Of a stretch of DNA of 64,000 nucleotides, positions 50,434 to 58,822 are shown piece by piece; within the stretch, counting starts at the first letter, position 1; each line of letters opens with the position of its first letter. The translations under genes and the position numbers were made by a program. Source of the DNA: JBBRDU01 sp038203615 (GTDB lineage: Bacteria > Verrucomicrobiota > Verrucomicrobiia > Chthoniobacterales > UBA10450); the NCBI GenBank assembly GCA_038203615.1, contig JBBRDU010000009.1, forward strand, positions 1 to 64,000, read 5' to 3'. The notes below the pieces were generated by a model. The model did no database searches. It worked only from the letters and a program-made list of their open reading frames with translations, and was not told the DNA's origin.

Positions 50434-51465
50434 ATGAAAGTAAAATGCTTTGGGATTTGCGCACTGCTTGCCCTGGCGGCATTAGCTGAGGCGCAGGAAA
50501 CTGGGGGTCATTCTATATCAATGAGCAAAAATCAATTTGGTTTGGCCATTCACGGCGGTGCTGGAACCATCGACCGAAATCAGATGACCGCGGAGCGCGA
50601 ACAGGCTTACCGCGCCGCGCTTGAACAATCGCTCAAAGCTGGATTCGAGATTTTGAAACGGGGCGGTTCGAGTTTGGATGCGGTCGAGGCCGCCGTCCGC
50701 GTGATGGAAGATGATCCGCACTTCAACGCCGGCAAAGGCGCGGTCTTCACCAGCGCCGGCAGCAACGAGCTGGATGCGTCGATCATGGACGGCCAAACTC
50801 TCAAGGCCGGTGCGGTCCTCACCCTCAAGCACGTGAAGAACCCGATCAGCCTCGCCCGTCTGGTGATGGATAAGTCGCCCCACGTCATGCTCGATGGCGC
50901 GGGCGCGGAAGCTTTCGCCACCCAAAACGGGGTCGAACTCGTCGATGAGAAATACTTTTTCACGCAGGAACGCTGGGATGCCCTGCAGCGGATCCGGGCA
51001 GCGGCCAAGGGAGGCGCGCCCGGCGGCAAGAAGTTCGTGGTCTCCGACCAGGATCGACATGGAACCGTCGGCGCGGTGGCGGTCGATCAAGCGGGCAACC
51101 TGGCCGCGGCCACATCGACCGGCGGGATGACGAACAAACGGCCGGGTCGCGTGGGCGATTCCCCGGTGATCGGCGCCGGCACGTATGCCAATAATGCGAC
51201 GTGCGCGATTTCGGCGACGGGCGATGGAGAATATTTTATTCGCGCGACGGTGGCGCATGATATCTCGGCGCTGATGGAGTACCGTGAACTGAGTGTGCAG
51301 GAGGCCGCCCAGAGTGCGCTCGACAAGGTCGGAAAACTGGGTGGAACCGGCGGTCTCATCGCCATGGATGCAAAAGGCGGCTGGGCCATGCCTTTCAACA
51401 CGGCAGGGATGTATCGCGGGCACGTCGATCAAGCGGGCAAGTTTACCGTCGAAATGTATCGGTGA
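50434..51465 (+). CDS. Exported plant-type asparaginase / isoaspartyl aminopeptidase (family T2)
   Basis: The start ATG 50434 follows GGAGG by 6 bp and gives a signal peptide (MKVKCFGICALLALAALAEA). The mature part is a T2 Ntn hydrolase: LAIHGGAGTI, KRGGSSLDAVEAAVRVMEDDPHFNAGKGAVF, then the autocleavage site DRHGTVGAVAVD with nucleophile Thr, and GRVGDSPVIGAGTYANNATCAISATGDGE. It would remove isoaspartyl or asparagine residues from peptides in the periplasm. This is the second T2 enzyme in the window; the first (277-1284) has no signal peptide and is a different subfamily. Confidence 0.9.
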   Translation: MKVKCFGICALLALAALAEAQETGGHSISMSKNQFGLAIHGGAGTIDRNQMTAEREQAYRAALEQSLKAGFEILKRGGSSLDAVEAAVRVMEDDPHFNAGKGAVFTSAGSNELDASIMDGQTLKAGAVLTLKHVKNPISLARLVMDKSPHVMLDGAGAEAFATQNGVELVDEKYFFTQERWDALQRIRAAAKGGAPGGKKFVVSDQDRHGTVGAVAVDQAGNLAAATSTGGMTNKRPGRVGDSPVIGAGTYANNATCAISATGDGEYFIRATVAHDISALMEYRELSVQEAAQSALDKVGKLGGTGGLIAMDAKGGWAMPFNTAGMYRGHVDQAGKFTVEMYR

Positions 51466-51486
51466 GTTAAACGCTGGGCGGACATC

Positions 51487-52290
51487 GTGACCGCCTCTAA
51501 TATTGCATCCATGCTGCCCGCTTATTCTGTCGTCATCCCGGCGTTCAACGAAGCGGCGCGCATTGGCGAAACGCTCCGTTTGACCATCGCTTACCTGACG
51601 GCGCACACGCCCGAGAGCGAGTTGATTGTGGTCAATGATGGATCGACCGACGACACGTCTCGGGTGGCACGCGAGGCTCTCAACGGGGCGAACCTGCGAA
51701 CGGAACTGCTCGAAAATTTTCCGAATCGCGGCAAGGGCGCGGCCGTTCGCCGCGGGTTGCTGGCGGCCCGTCAACCGATCGGCTTATTTTTCGATGCCGA
51801 TCTTTCCACCCCGTTGGAAGAAACGCCCAAGCTGATTGAGCCGGTTGCGGCGGGCGCCGTCGATATCGCCTTTGGCTCACGCGCCCTGAACCGGCGCCTG
51901 ATCGGGAACCGTCAACCGTGGCGCCGCGAACAGGGCGGTCGTGTCTTCAATCTGCTGGTGCGGCTGGCCACCGGTCTTCCTTTCTGGGATACGCAATGCG
52001 GATTCAAGGCTTTCCGCCTGGAGGTCTGCCGGCCGATTTTGCAGGCCGCTCGTCTCGATGGATTCGCCTTTGACGTGGAGCTGCTTTTCCTGGCGCAGCA
52101 GGCCGGCCTTCGTCTGCATGAGATTCCGGTGCGTTGGAATCATCACGATGGAAGCAAAGTTGATTTCGTGCGCGATAGTTTGCGCATGCTGCGGGAAGTG
52201 GCGGCGCTGCGCTGGCACTCCGGCGCGAGCGGGAACGCCCAGTCCATGGCCACCGATCTGGGGGCCGCCGGGACGAACAAGCTGAGGTAG
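51487..52290 (+). CDS. Family 2 glycosyltransferase, dolichyl-phosphate glucosyltransferase-like
   Basis: A 267-residue GT-A enzyme. YSVVIPAFNEAARIGETL and LIVVNDGSTDDTSRVA bind the nucleotide sugar, and GLFFDADLSTPLEE holds the metal-binding DxD-type motif. RGKGAAVRRG and TQCGFKAFRLEV are characteristic of the DPG synthase/Alg5-like group, and IPVRWNHHDGSKVDFVRDSLRML ends it. It likely loads a sugar on a polyprenyl phosphate carrier. GTG 51487 or ATG 51511 could be the start. The stop codon is formed by the GTAG head of a REP element. Confidence 0.87.
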   Translation: MTASNIASMLPAYSVVIPAFNEAARIGETLRLTIAYLTAHTPESELIVVNDGSTDDTSRVAREALNGANLRTELLENFPNRGKGAAVRRGLLAARQPIGLFFDADLSTPLEETPKLIEPVAAGAVDIAFGSRALNRRLIGNRQPWRREQGGRVFNLLVRLATGLPFWDTQCGFKAFRLEVCRPILQAARLDGFAFDVELLFLAQQAGLRLHEIPVRWNHHDGSKVDFVRDSLRMLREVAALRWHSGASGNAQSMATDLGAAGTNKLR

Positions 52291-52342
52291 GGGCGATTGA
52301 CCTCGATCGCCCGGGCGGTTCGGTGAACCGCCCCTGCCTACC
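52286..52342. repeat. REP doublet overlapping the glycosyltransferase stop codon
   Basis: GGTAGGGGCGATTGACCTCG with ATCGCCC is followed by the inverted GGCGGTTCGGTGAACCGCCC and CTGCCTACC. The TAG stop of the upstream gene lies in its head, so the element has inserted exactly at a gene end. A related element is at 22254-22344. Confidence 0.85.
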
Positions 52343-52395
52343 CCGGTGGGGCGAGACTCGGTCGAGCCGACAAAAATTCTTCTGGCTGCGAACCC

Positions 52396-52803
52396 TTACT
52401 TCTTAACGATCTCCGCGTTCTCGATCATGGCCAGGCCACCGCGCTCGGCCAGCTTGCCCTTGACCGTGATGGTCTTGCCCGCGAATTCGGCCAACTGATC
52501 GTTGATCGGCTTGTGGTCGCCCACAATCAGGTAGCTTTTTCCGTCGCTTACAATTCCGACCGGACCGCCGCCCTTGATGCATTTGCTGGCGCAGGCGGCA
52601 TGTTTTTCTCCGCTCGCGTTGTGATCGATGTAGCACATCAGATCAACCACTTCGCCGGTCACCGTCTTATCCGTGGCGGCAGCGTCGGCTTTGTCTTTCT
52701 CGTGTTCTTGCGCTTGCAGAATGCCGAAGGGCGCAAGAGCGAGCGCAAGAGTGAATCCAAGGGTAACCGCAGTTTTTAAGGTCGGTGTGGTGGAGTTAAA
52801 CAT
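52396..52803 (-). CDS. Small exported hypothetical protein with Cys-rich OB-like domain
   Basis: From ATG 52803 (MFNSTTPTLK) the 135-residue precursor has a signal peptide ending GILQAQ. The mature part contains TVTGEVVDLMCYIDHNASGEKHAACASKCIKGG, with three Cys and one His that could bind metal, then KPINDQLAEFAGKTITVKGKLAERGGLAMIENAEIV. I have no family name. It resembles small periplasmic OB-fold or heavy-metal proteins, and that is only an impression. It is followed at 53 bp by carA on the same strand. Confidence 0.7.
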   Translation of the reverse strand: MFNSTTPTLKTAVTLGFTLALALAPFGILQAQEHEKDKADAAATDKTVTGEVVDLMCYIDHNASGEKHAACASKCIKGGGPVGIVSDGKSYLIVGDHKPINDQLAEFAGKTITVKGKLAERGGLAMIENAEIVKK

Positions 52804-52832
52804 CCTGAACAGTCGCTCAATAGCCCAGGCCG

Positions 52833-53987
52833 TCAATCGGGCCGGCCTTTCTCGATGAGCTCGGCAAATTGCGCGAAGAAATAGGAGGCGTCATGCGGGC
52901 CGGGGGCGGCTTCGGGATGATATTGCACGCTGAAGATAGGCAACTCCTTGTGTCGCATGCCCTCGACCGTCCCGTCGTTCAGATTAATATGCGTCACCTC
53001 GATTTCTTTCGGTAACGACTTGGGATCGACCGCGAAACCGTGATTTTGCGACGTGATCGCGATCTTCCCGCTGCGCAGATCTTTGACCGGTTGGTTGCCG
53101 CCGCGATGGCCGAACTTGAGCTTGAAGGTGGAGCCGCCGAAAGCGTAGCCGAGCACCTGGTGCCCGAGGCAGATGCCGAAGATCGGCTTTTTCTCCATCA
53201 GACCGCGCACCGCTTCGTGCGCGTAGGGTAGGGCCGAGGGGTCACCCGGGCCGTTCGATAAAAAGACACCGTCCGGATTGAGGCGTAAAACCTCTTTGGC
53301 TGAGGTGGCGGCCGGAACAACCGTGACCCCAAATCCTTTTTGGCGGAGCAAGCGGAGGATGTTCCGTTTCATTCCATAATCGAAAGCCACCACCCGAAAA
53401 CGAACGGGGGGCAAGGATGGTATTTGCTCGGTCGCATCCTTCCCGCGTGTGATTCTCCAGGGCTGACTCAGCTCGTCCGTGGGATCCCACTGGTAACTTT
53501 CCGGAGTAGTTACCTCGCGCACGTAATCCATCCCGGTGACGCCTTCTCCTTCCACGGCGCGCCGGGTCGCTTCCAGGGACGAGATGTCTTCAGTCGTTAG
53601 GCAAGCCTTCATCGCTCCGCGGTCGCGCAGATGACGCGTGAGGGCGCGGGTGTCGATGCCCTGCACCCCGGGAATATTCCATTTTGCCAGATATTGGCCG
53701 AGGGACATTTCGGACCGCCAGCTGCTGGCCACCTCGCTCAGTTCTTCGATGACGAATCCGCTGACCTGCGGTGAGTTGCTTTCCGCGTCGGCCTCATTGG
53801 TTCCGTAATTTCCGATGAGCGGATAAGTCATGGCCACGATCTGTCCGCGATAAGAAGGGTCGGTCAGGACCTCCTGGTAACCCGTCATGGAGGTGTTAAA
53901 ACAAATCTCGCCGACGCGGGTGCCGGCTCCTCCGAACGACAGGCCTTCGAAGAAGCGACCGTCTTCGAGAGCGAGAATTGCGCGCAT
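52833..53987 (-). CDS. carA: Carbamoyl-phosphate synthase small subunit
   Basis: From ATG 53987 (MRAILALEDGRFFEG) the protein has 384 residues, the usual length. The N-terminal domain shows EICFNTSMTGYQEVLTDPSY. The class I glutaminase domain has the nucleophile in FGICLGHQVLGYAFGG, SQNHGFAVD, and the His/Glu pair in FSVQYHPEAAPGP. It supplies ammonia to CarB for carbamoyl phosphate used in arginine and pyrimidine synthesis. The open frame upstream to 54218 is rejected because it runs through the 6S RNA terminator. carB is not in the window. Confidence 0.95.
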   Translation of the reverse strand: MRAILALEDGRFFEGLSFGGAGTRVGEICFNTSMTGYQEVLTDPSYRGQIVAMTYPLIGNYGTNEADAESNSPQVSGFVIEELSEVASSWRSEMSLGQYLAKWNIPGVQGIDTRALTRHLRDRGAMKACLTTEDISSLEATRRAVEGEGVTGMDYVREVTTPESYQWDPTDELSQPWRITRGKDATEQIPSLPPVRFRVVAFDYGMKRNILRLLRQKGFGVTVVPAATSAKEVLRLNPDGVFLSNGPGDPSALPYAHEAVRGLMEKKPIFGICLGHQVLGYAFGGSTFKLKFGHRGGNQPVKDLRSGKIAITSQNHGFAVDPKSLPKEIEVTHINLNDGTVEGMRHKELPIFSVQYHPEAAPGPHDASYFFAQFAELIEKGRPD

Positions 53988-54086
53988 GGTGGCGCACCTT
54001 CGTCGTTGCACGATCATTTTCAACTGGAGGGACACGCGCCGTCGTGTCCCAAAATAATGGGCGCCGCCGCGCAGCGTCTTCCATCC

Positions 54087-54125
54087 AAAAAAAATGCCCG
54101 AACCAGAATTTCTGGTCCGGGCATT
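54087..54125 (-). terminator. Intrinsic terminator of the 6S RNA gene
   Basis: On the minus strand AATGCCCGGACCAG, loop AAATT, CTGGTTCGGGCATT form a 14-bp stem with one G-U pair, immediately followed by a run of T. It is the strongest Rho-independent terminator signal seen in the window. It lies 100 bp upstream of carA and isolates it from the 6S RNA and pheT. Confidence 0.9.
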
Positions 54126-54315
54126 CGAAAGTATTACCCCGCAGGTGCCGTTTAGGCGGATCTCCCGTTCCCTTTCGGTAACGGGCGGACGACCGTCGCC
54201 GCAGCGTCTGACTTCCAATTAAGGCATGTCATTTTCTCCGGCAACCAAGCCTCCTAGTTCAGAAATATCGGTTCGGGAATCACACCTGGTATCGCGAACA
54301 TCGCAGGGCAAATTT
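54126..54315 (-). ncRNA. ssrS: 6S RNA
   Basis: The minus strand shows the 6S layout when compared with E. coli by memory: GATGTTCGC near the 5' end, CCGATATTTC in the 5' bubble side, GCCTTAA in the centre, and CTGCGGGG near the 3' end, with CAGGTG pairing with CACCTG as part of the closing stem. A GAAA-capped hairpin (CCCGTTACC/GGGAACGGG) and other arms fill the middle. 6S RNA mimics an open promoter and binds housekeeping RNA polymerase holoenzyme. A strong intrinsic terminator follows directly. End points are approximate to about 10 nt. Confidence 0.75.
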
Positions 54316-54388
54316 TTGAAAGCCGTCGATCGAGAGTTGGAAGAAAAGCACTGGTTTTCACCCCAACCCTCGACGAACGACTCTCGAT
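54316..54388. repeat. Long hairpin between pheT and 6S RNA
   Basis: TTTGAAA and TTTCAAA, GTTGG and CCAAC, and GAG/CTC blocks pair across the stretch and can form a long imperfect hairpin. It lies just after the pheT stop, so it may be the pheT terminator. No U-run is present, so the role is uncertain. Confidence 0.5.
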
Positions 54389-54398
54389 TTTCAAAGAA

Positions 54399-56750
54399 CT
54401 ATTCCCGCAACTCCACCCCTAGTTCGCTCTGCAATCGCTCACGAATTTTGGCGTGTGCCGCAGTCACTTCCTCACTGGTCAGTGTGCGGTTTCGGTCGCG
54501 GTATGTCAATCGGTAAGCGAGCGACTTTCGTGCCGCTCCCAGGCTGCTCGCATTGCTTCCGCTGAAAAGATCGAAAAGCTCCACGCTTTCCAATAACGGC
54601 TCGGACGGGTTCTCAATCGTGCGCACAATCTCGGCATGAGCCACTGTCTCCGGAACGATCAGTGCAATGTCGCGTGTCACCCCCGGATAGCGATCAATCT
54701 CCCGGAAAACGCGCGCCACCGATTGCCGCCGGGCGATCCAGTCGGCCTTCAATTCCGCTACAAACACGCCGCCCCCTGCGTCCAGGGCCGAGGCCCGCGC
54801 GGCCGAAAGTTGACCAGCGAAGCCAACGGCCTCGTCGCCCACAAAAATGTCCGTGGCGAGCGCCAGATCGGCGTGACTTCCGCGCACGAAACGCATCCCG
54901 GCAGGCGCAATCGCTTCAATCGCGCCCTTCAGATCGACAAAGTCGAGGCGCCGTTTTTGGGACGAGCGCCAATGGACCTGGTCTTCCACCTCGCCCCAGA
55001 GGAGCAGGCCCAGCCGGCGCTCTTCCTTTGCCTCCGGTGCCATAAAAACCCGGCCGATCTCAAACACCGCCACCTGCGCGGCACCCGCGCGCACATTTCT
55101 TTCCAGGACATTAAGCAGCCCGGCCAGCAAAGAGGGGCGGAGCGCCACGTGATCCTCACTCAGCGGATTGCGCAGGCCGATGGCATTCTCTCCGAAAGCG
55201 ACCGCTTTGCGCGGAATCAGTTTCGAGGTGCGCGCTTCGGATAACCCGCGACCGACCAGCCGTTCGCGCAGCTCCGCCTCGACATCGTGCGACAAGTCCG
55301 CTGGGCTGTTGGGCGTGAAACGGCTGCGATCCGTGCCCGGGATTTTTTGCACTCCATAGGCGCGCACCACTTCTTCGATCAGGTCGACGTCCCGCTGCAG
55401 ATCGCGTCGATAACTCGGGATCGTCCAAGTGGCGGCGTTCTCTTTCGCCTGGATCTTCTTCATCCCGAAGTTCTGCAGAATTCCGTCAGTGGTTGGCGGC
55501 GGGAGCGCGATGCCCATGAGTTGATCACACGCGGCGTAGGCCAGAGAGACGTCGGGTGGATGGGACGGCAGATCTCCGCCTGTGGCGATGTCTCCGGCCG
55601 GCTTTCCCTGTGCGACCTGGAGCATCAATTCGCTGGCGCGCGCGGAAGCGGGCAGGATCATCATCGGATCCACCCCGCGCTCGAACCGGTAACTGGCATC
55701 GCTCGGCAGATTCAAAGTGCGCGCGGTGCGCCGGATACTGGAGGGCTGGAAATAGGCCGCCTCCAGCAGGACATTTCGGGTGGAATCGGTCACCCCGGTC
55801 TCTTCGCCTCCCATCACGCCGGCAATGCCGACGGCGCGCTCGTCGTCGGCGATGACCAGATCGTGCGAGGTCAGGGAATAGGTTTTGCCATCGAGCGCGA
55901 GAAACTTCTCGTCCGGACGCGCCAGCCGGACATGGATTTTCCCTTTGAGCTTGTCCGCATCAAAAGCGTGGGTGGGTTGGCCGAGTTCAAGCATGACGAA
56001 GTTGGAGACGTCGACCACGTTGTTGATGGACCGAATTCCGGCGGCTTCCAGTCGAGCGCGCAACCAGGCTGGGCTCGCCCCCACCTTCAAGTTTTCAATG
56101 CGCCGAAGAGAGATAAACGGACATTGCGGGAGAGCCTCAATACGCACCGCCCCCGCCTGGAAGGCGGGTGCCATGGCTGCCGCTGGCGCGCGCACCGTCT
56201 GCTTGGAGAGCGCCGCGATTTCGCGCGCCAACCCGTAGTGACTGAGCAAATCTCCGCGATTCGGCGTGATCTCCACGTCGAGAATCGTGTCTGCCGGAAA
56301 AAGCTCGGCGATCGGCATCCCCAGCTTCGCCTCGACCGGGAGAATAAGGAGGCCGCCCGCATCCTCGCCCAGGCCCAGCTCGATCGCGCTGCAGAGCATG
56401 CCCTGTGATTCGACGCCGCGCAGTTTGCTCTCCTTGATTTTAGTTCCGTTAGGCAAAACCGCCCCGGGCAAAGCGAGCGGAACCTTGTCGCCCACCTGGT
56501 AATTCTTCGCGCCGCACACGATTTGCCGCGTTTGTCCGCTCCCTTCATCGACCTGGCAAACAGTGAGACGATCGGCGTTTGGATGGGGCGCCGAGGCGCT
56601 GATTTGGGCGACCACCACCTTCTCGAGGTTCGCGCCGCGCTGCTCGATTCCCTCAATCTCGACGCCGGCGAGGGTGAGGAGTTCGGCCAGCTCTTGCACC
56701 GGCGCGGGCAGATCCACAAATTCGCGCAGCCAGTTAACCGAGAATTTCAT
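54399..56750 (-). CDS. pheT: Phenylalanine-tRNA ligase beta subunit
   Basis: A 783-residue protein with the standard order. It starts MKFSVNWLREFVDLPAPVQE, then the EMAP-like tRNA-binding domain (residues 40-150, TVCQVDEGSGQTRQIVCGAKN), the B3/B4 editing region (SINNVVDVSNFVMLELGQPTHAFDADKL), B5, the aminoacyl-like domain (GLRNPLSEDHVALRPSLLAGLL), and the C-terminal anticodon-binding FDX-ACB domain (REIDRYPGVTRDIALIVPE). It charges tRNA-Phe together with PheS, which lies upstream on the same strand. An inverted dispersed repeat occupies the 139-bp gap between the two genes. Confidence 0.96.
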   Translation of the reverse strand: MKFSVNWLREFVDLPAPVQELAELLTLAGVEIEGIEQRGANLEKVVVAQISASAPHPNADRLTVCQVDEGSGQTRQIVCGAKNYQVGDKVPLALPGAVLPNGTKIKESKLRGVESQGMLCSAIELGLGEDAGGLLILPVEAKLGMPIAELFPADTILDVEITPNRGDLLSHYGLAREIAALSKQTVRAPAAAMAPAFQAGAVRIEALPQCPFISLRRIENLKVGASPAWLRARLEAAGIRSINNVVDVSNFVMLELGQPTHAFDADKLKGKIHVRLARPDEKFLALDGKTYSLTSHDLVIADDERAVGIAGVMGGEETGVTDSTRNVLLEAAYFQPSSIRRTARTLNLPSDASYRFERGVDPMMILPASARASELMLQVAQGKPAGDIATGGDLPSHPPDVSLAYAACDQLMGIALPPPTTDGILQNFGMKKIQAKENAATWTIPSYRRDLQRDVDLIEEVVRAYGVQKIPGTDRSRFTPNSPADLSHDVEAELRERLVGRGLSEARTSKLIPRKAVAFGENAIGLRNPLSEDHVALRPSLLAGLLNVLERNVRAGAAQVAVFEIGRVFMAPEAKEERRLGLLLWGEVEDQVHWRSSQKRRLDFVDLKGAIEAIAPAGMRFVRGSHADLALATDIFVGDEAVGFAGQLSAARASALDAGGGVFVAELKADWIARRQSVARVFREIDRYPGVTRDIALIVPETVAHAEIVRTIENPSEPLLESVELFDLFSGSNASSLGAARKSLAYRLTYRDRNRTLTSEEVTAAHAKIRERLQSELGVELRE

Positions 56751-56763
56751 TTTCGCGGTGATC

Positions 56764-56849
56764 TGTCATGGCGAGCGAAGTCCAGACATCTCTCACTATT
56801 CGCTTCCGGATAATAGCGAGAGATTCCTCGACTTCGCTCGGAATGACAG
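56764..56849. repeat. TGTCAT-type inverted repeat in the pheS-pheT gap
   Basis: TGTCATGGCGAGCGAAGTCC and, inverted, GACTTCGCTCGGAATGACAG flank ATCTCTC / GAGAGAT arms. It is a dispersed repeat of the same type as the one at 27416-27581. Because it sits inside an operon it could affect the pheS to pheT ratio. Confidence 0.75.
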
Positions 56850-56889
56850 GAATCGCTCGTGGCGATGAAGGCATGGGGTTGCGATTCGT

Positions 56890-57906
56890 TCATGCGAATT
56901 GCCGGAGGAAGCGCAGATCGTTTTGGGCGAAAATCCGGATATCAGGAATGTCGAACAGGATCATGGCCAGGCGATCCATGCCGAGGCCGAAAGCGAAGCC
57001 AGACCACTCTTTCGGATCATAGGCTGCGTCTCCGCGCGCCTTGTTCACTTCTTCGAAGACGGCCGGATGCACCATGCCGCATCCGCATACTTCAATCCAT
57101 TGTTCGCCGTCTTTCAGCGCCTTTGATTTCACATCAATTTCGAAACTCGGCTCGGTAAAGGGAAAGTAGTGCGGCCGGAAACGAACGGCCGTCTCCGCGC
57201 CAAAAAGCTCGCGCATGAAAAACTCCAGCGTCCCTTTCAAGTCGGCCACGCTCACCTGTCGATCGACGTAGAGACCCTCGATCTGGTGAAACTGCGCGCT
57301 GTGCGTGGCGTCCACTTCGTCCCGTCGATAGGCCGCGCCCGGCGCAATCACGCGAATGGGCGGCCGGGCCGAGGTCATGGTGCGAATCTGCACGGTCGAG
57401 GTGTGGGTGCGGAGGAGACGGCCGTCCGGTAAATAGAAAGTATCCTGCTCGTTCCGCGCCGGGTGATCGGCCGGGGTGTTGAGCGCATCGAAACAATGCC
57501 ACTCGTCCTCCAGGTCCGGTCCGTCGGACAGGGCAAAGCCCATGCGCCGAAAAATGGCGGTGCCGCGATCCAGCATTTGGGTGAGGGGATGCAACGAGCC
57601 GCGCGGCCCTGGCGTGCCCGGCAGGGAAACATCGATGTGAGCCAGCGCGGCTGCTTCCTGGGCAGACTGGAAATGCGCGCCCCGCTCTTCCACGGCCGCC
57701 GTGACCGCGGTGCGAACTTCATTGAGCAGTTTGCCGACGACTGGTTTCTCATCCTTGCCCAGCGTCTTCATCCGGTCGCCCCACGCCGAGATGCTGCCGC
57801 TGCGCCCGAGGAAGCGGACGCGCACGGCATCGAGAGACGGCTCGTCGCGAGCGTCTTCGATCTCGCGCAGGGCGTCGGTGCGAAGTTGTTCGAGTTCGTG
57901 AGGCAT
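56890..57906 (-). CDS. pheS: Phenylalanine-tRNA ligase alpha subunit
   Basis: From ATG 57906 (MPHELEQLRTDALREI) the protein has 338 residues, normal for PheS. Coiled-coil residues 1-95 are followed by the class II core: HPLTQMLDRGTAIFRRMGFALSDGPDLEDEWHCFDALNTPADHPARNEQDTFYL (motif 1), RVIAPGAAYRRDEVDATHSAQFHQIEGL (motif 2), SFEIDVKSKALKDGEQWIEVCGCGMVHP, and SGFAFGLGMDRLAMI (motif 3). The frame upstream to 58296 is non-coding read-through. rplT precedes it, which is the ancestral rplT-pheS-pheT order. Confidence 0.96.
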   Translation of the reverse strand: MPHELEQLRTDALREIEDARDEPSLDAVRVRFLGRSGSISAWGDRMKTLGKDEKPVVGKLLNEVRTAVTAAVEERGAHFQSAQEAAALAHIDVSLPGTPGPRGSLHPLTQMLDRGTAIFRRMGFALSDGPDLEDEWHCFDALNTPADHPARNEQDTFYLPDGRLLRTHTSTVQIRTMTSARPPIRVIAPGAAYRRDEVDATHSAQFHQIEGLYVDRQVSVADLKGTLEFFMRELFGAETAVRFRPHYFPFTEPSFEIDVKSKALKDGEQWIEVCGCGMVHPAVFEEVNKARGDAAYDPKEWSGFAFGLGMDRLAMILFDIPDIRIFAQNDLRFLRQFA

Positions 57907-57916
57907 GGCTGGTGCA

Positions 57917-58046
57917 CGTTGAACGCTCAGAGCGCAACGTTCAACATCGAAGGTGAGGTGGATCGCGCGCTCCGAGCGCGATGTTAAAAGAATGGCGCCT
58001 TTGGCGCGTCCTATTTTACCATCGAGCTCGGAGAGCTCGATCCACC
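57917..58046. repeat. Repeat cluster upstream of pheS
   Basis: At 57917-57944 GTTGAACGCTC and the inverted AACGTTCAAC repeat the unit of the 7-bp array at 2566. At 57956-58046 GGTGGATCGCGCGCTCCGAG with CGCGATG is followed by the inverted CATCGAGCTCGGAGAGCTCG with ATCCACC, a REP doublet with a GGTGG head. Confidence 0.8.
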
Positions 58047-58082
58047 TTGGACAGGCCACGGGCCTGCCCTGCCCGCGACAGT

Positions 58083-58475
58083 TTAGGCCGCTTTCTTCTT
58101 CGGCTGCTCTTTCGTTTTCTTTTCGAGCGCAGTCTTGACCTGTTCGATGATCGACTTGAAAGCGGTTTCGTCGTTGACCGCCAGATCGGCCAGGATTTTG
58201 CGATCCAGTCCAATGCCAGAGGCTTTCAAACCTTCGGCGAATCGGCTGTAAGTCAGGCCGTGGGCGCGGGCGGCGGCGTTGAGACGCTGAATCCAAAGAT
58301 AGCGAAACGTGCGCTTGCGCGTTTTACGGTCGCGGTAGGACCAGTATTGGCCCTTCATGGTCGCATCCTTGGCGTAGCGGAAAAGTTTCGAGCGCCGACC
58401 GCGATAGCCTTTGGCTTTGTCGAGAACTCGTTTGCGTCGCTCCCGGCTGGCCGGGGCGTTAGTGGCTCTTGGCAT
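58083..58475 (-). CDS. rplT: 50S ribosomal protein L20
   Basis: A 130-residue L20: MPRATNAPASRERRKRVLDK, AKGYRGRRSKLFRYAKDATMKGQYWSYRDRKTRKRTFRYLWIQRLNAAARAHGLTYSRFAEGL is highly characteristic. A Lys-rich tail (KKTKEQPKKKAA) extends the usual 117 residues. The typical upstream partners infC and rpmI are not found: the 390 bp upstream hold REP elements, so L35 must be elsewhere in the genome. Confidence 0.96.
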   Translation of the reverse strand: MPRATNAPASRERRKRVLDKAKGYRGRRSKLFRYAKDATMKGQYWSYRDRKTRKRTFRYLWIQRLNAAARAHGLTYSRFAEGLKASGIGLDRKILADLAVNDETAFKSIIEQVKTALEKKTKEQPKKKAA

Positions 58476-58563
58476 GTTGTTTTGTCCGGGATTGCTCCTG
58501 GACTCCTCTTTCAGCGAGCTGTTGTTTTAGTTAAAAGAGCTGCGCGACCTCACTCGCTGAGAT

Positions 58564-58822
58564 AGTCCCGCCAAAGGCGGGGCAGATGCGCAGATCAGGC
58601 TGACGCTTCGAGCGTCAGGGCTGGGAAGATGAAGCAGATCCGGGCTTCTGACAACTGCTTTTGGCAGGGAGGCTGATTGGCAGGGAGGCCGCGCCGCGGC
58701 GTCCACTGTAGAGGCGGGCGTGTCGCCCGCAATGGGACAGAGCATGCGGCCGGCCCGGCCGCCCCTCCATTTAGCGCGTTCGACACGCGCGGAGTGGACG
58801 CCGCAGCGCGGCCTCCCTACCT
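58564..58822. repeat. REP cluster between rplT and the cyclase gene
   Basis: The 390-bp gap carries several palindromes: GTCCCGCCAAAGGCGGGG, CTGACGCTTCGAGCGTCAGG, TGTAGAGGCGGGCGTGTCGC, and a doublet from GGCAGGGAGGCCGCGCCGCG to CGCCGCAGCGCGGCCTCCCT. No open reading frame there is convincing. Confidence 0.8.

Noticed and set aside
53988..54218. Upstream extension of carA by about 77 residues
   Set aside because: The frame crosses the 6S RNA terminator and the peptide is not found in CarA; ATG 53987 gives the usual N-terminus.
54126..54230. Riboswitch-like leader of carA (cyclic-di-GMP or glycine type considered)
   Set aside because: The GGTAA and GCCTAAA blocks look superficially similar, but the conserved cores are absent, whereas the whole stretch follows the 6S RNA pattern.
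57907..58296. Upstream extension of pheS
   Set aside because: It reads through REP elements and part of rplT in antiphase; PheS starts at MPHELEQL.
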